From the NCBI GenBank assembly GCA_017445085.1, contig JAFSUT010000048.1, positions 1 to 42,470 on the forward strand: a DNA stretch of 42,470 nucleotides, read 5' to 3'. The DNA is from Clostridia bacterium. Its GTDB lineage: Bacteria > Bacillota > Clostridia > Oscillospirales > CAG-272. Made by a program: the position numbers and the translations under genes. Shown here one piece after another: positions 42,245 to 42,470 of this stretch; within the stretch, counting starts at the first letter, position 1; each line of letters starts with the position of its first letter. The notes under the pieces are model-generated. The model saw only the letters and a list, made by a program, of their open reading frames with translations. It had not been told where the DNA came from and ran no database searches.

Positions 42245-42470
42245 TTGTTACTCCGATTTTTCTTTCTGGGGATACGGTCTCCATCAGGCGAAAATTGCAG
42301 GAATGTACTTGCATAGGAAGATGGCGCGGATCCCCACTCGGTTTTGACGGGCATATTGTCCCGCCTTCATCGGTTAAGCCCTTGCCGTTACGCCGAGTAA
42401 CGCCTGCGGGCTTAGCCTCGCCGACGAACCAATCTGCTCCGGCAAAACTCTTTGACCCGAAAGGGATGGA
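42245..42470. other. Intergenic region upstream of ftsE with structured block
   Basis: This 226-bp region has no convincing gene and continues past the window. Its main feature is the large hairpin at 42372-42417. I could not find a good promoter for ftsE here, so it may lie in the unseen part or be weak. Short translated fragments (a 28-codon ATG frame on the minus strand near 42364-42278) have no ribosome site and look like chance or repeat-derived sequence. Confidence 0.4.
42372..42417. repeat. Large two-stage hairpin upstream of ftsE
   Basis: The outer stem GGTTAAGCCC (42372-42381) pairs with GGGCTTAGCC (42408-42417) with one T-G wobble. The inner stem CGTTAC/GTAACG (42386-42391 with 42397-42402) is perfect. 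It is not followed by a T tract on either strand, so it is not an ordinary terminator. It could be an RNA element or a dispersed palindromic repeat. Confidence 0.5.

Overview
The window looks like a chromosomal segment of an uncultured member of the Clostridia (Bacillota). This rests on AGGAGG-type ribosome binding sites, near-consensus sigma-A promoters (TTGACA/TATAAT, 17-18 bp spacing), many intrinsic terminators with long U-tracts, a LytS-type kinase paired with a SARP-type regulator, an SLH-anchored surface protein, and an ftsE-ftsX-M23-ctpA-greA-lysS gene string. No rRNA, tRNA, CRISPR array, complete insertion sequence or phage module is visible. Family assignments come from motif recognition, not database searches.

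Layout. (1) About 190-12,000, minus strand: an exopolysaccharide operon. In transcription order it encodes a GT2 glycosyltransferase, a Wzy/O-antigen-ligase-like polymerase, a GT4 glycosyltransferase, a polysaccharide pyruvyl transferase, a serine-acetyltransferase-like enzyme, a membrane metallophosphoesterase, two tandem Wzz-like chain-length proteins (the second fused to a degenerate GGDEF domain), an AAA-ATPase-like protein without its usual nuclease domain, and a small membrane protein. It ends at a strong terminator (140-181). Another gene starts at the left edge. (2) 12,105-17,314: a plus-strand initiating sugar-phosphate transferase, a minus-strand F420-hydrogenase-beta-like Fe-S protein, a plus-strand GT4 and a minus-strand CDP-glycerol transferase, with divergent promoters and shared terminators. 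(3) 17,369-20,857: c-di-GMP genes. A response regulator with an HD-GYP domain and a membrane GGDEF enzyme lie upstream of, and apparently in one operon with, the CDP-glycerol transferase. A second membrane GGDEF enzyme is divergent. (4) 20,933-22,066: an LtrA-like membrane protein. (5) 22,235-32,850: a surface module. A LytS-like kinase and SARP-type response regulator are followed by a roughly 2,800-residue SLH protein, whose promoter carries an 11-bp-period tandem repeat of the kind SARP regulators bind. (6) 33,031-35,570: an acyltransferase whose 5' end is disrupted, next to a conspicuously AT-rich gene for a membrane-anchored Nudix-like protein. This is probably acquired DNA inserted after lysS. 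(7) 35,571-42,244: lysS (with a C-terminal tRNA-binding domain), greA, an S41 protease, an M23 peptidase, ftsX and ftsE, one co-oriented cell-envelope/housekeeping string.

Together, regions 1-5 describe envelope construction (capsule or exopolysaccharide, glycerol-phosphate decoration, S-layer-like protein) with c-di-GMP and two-component control genes interleaved. The strongest candidates for something undescribed are the Wzz-GGDEF-like fusion replacing the usual tyrosine-kinase partner, the SARP-like operator on the giant surface protein, and the AT-rich membrane-Nudix gene.
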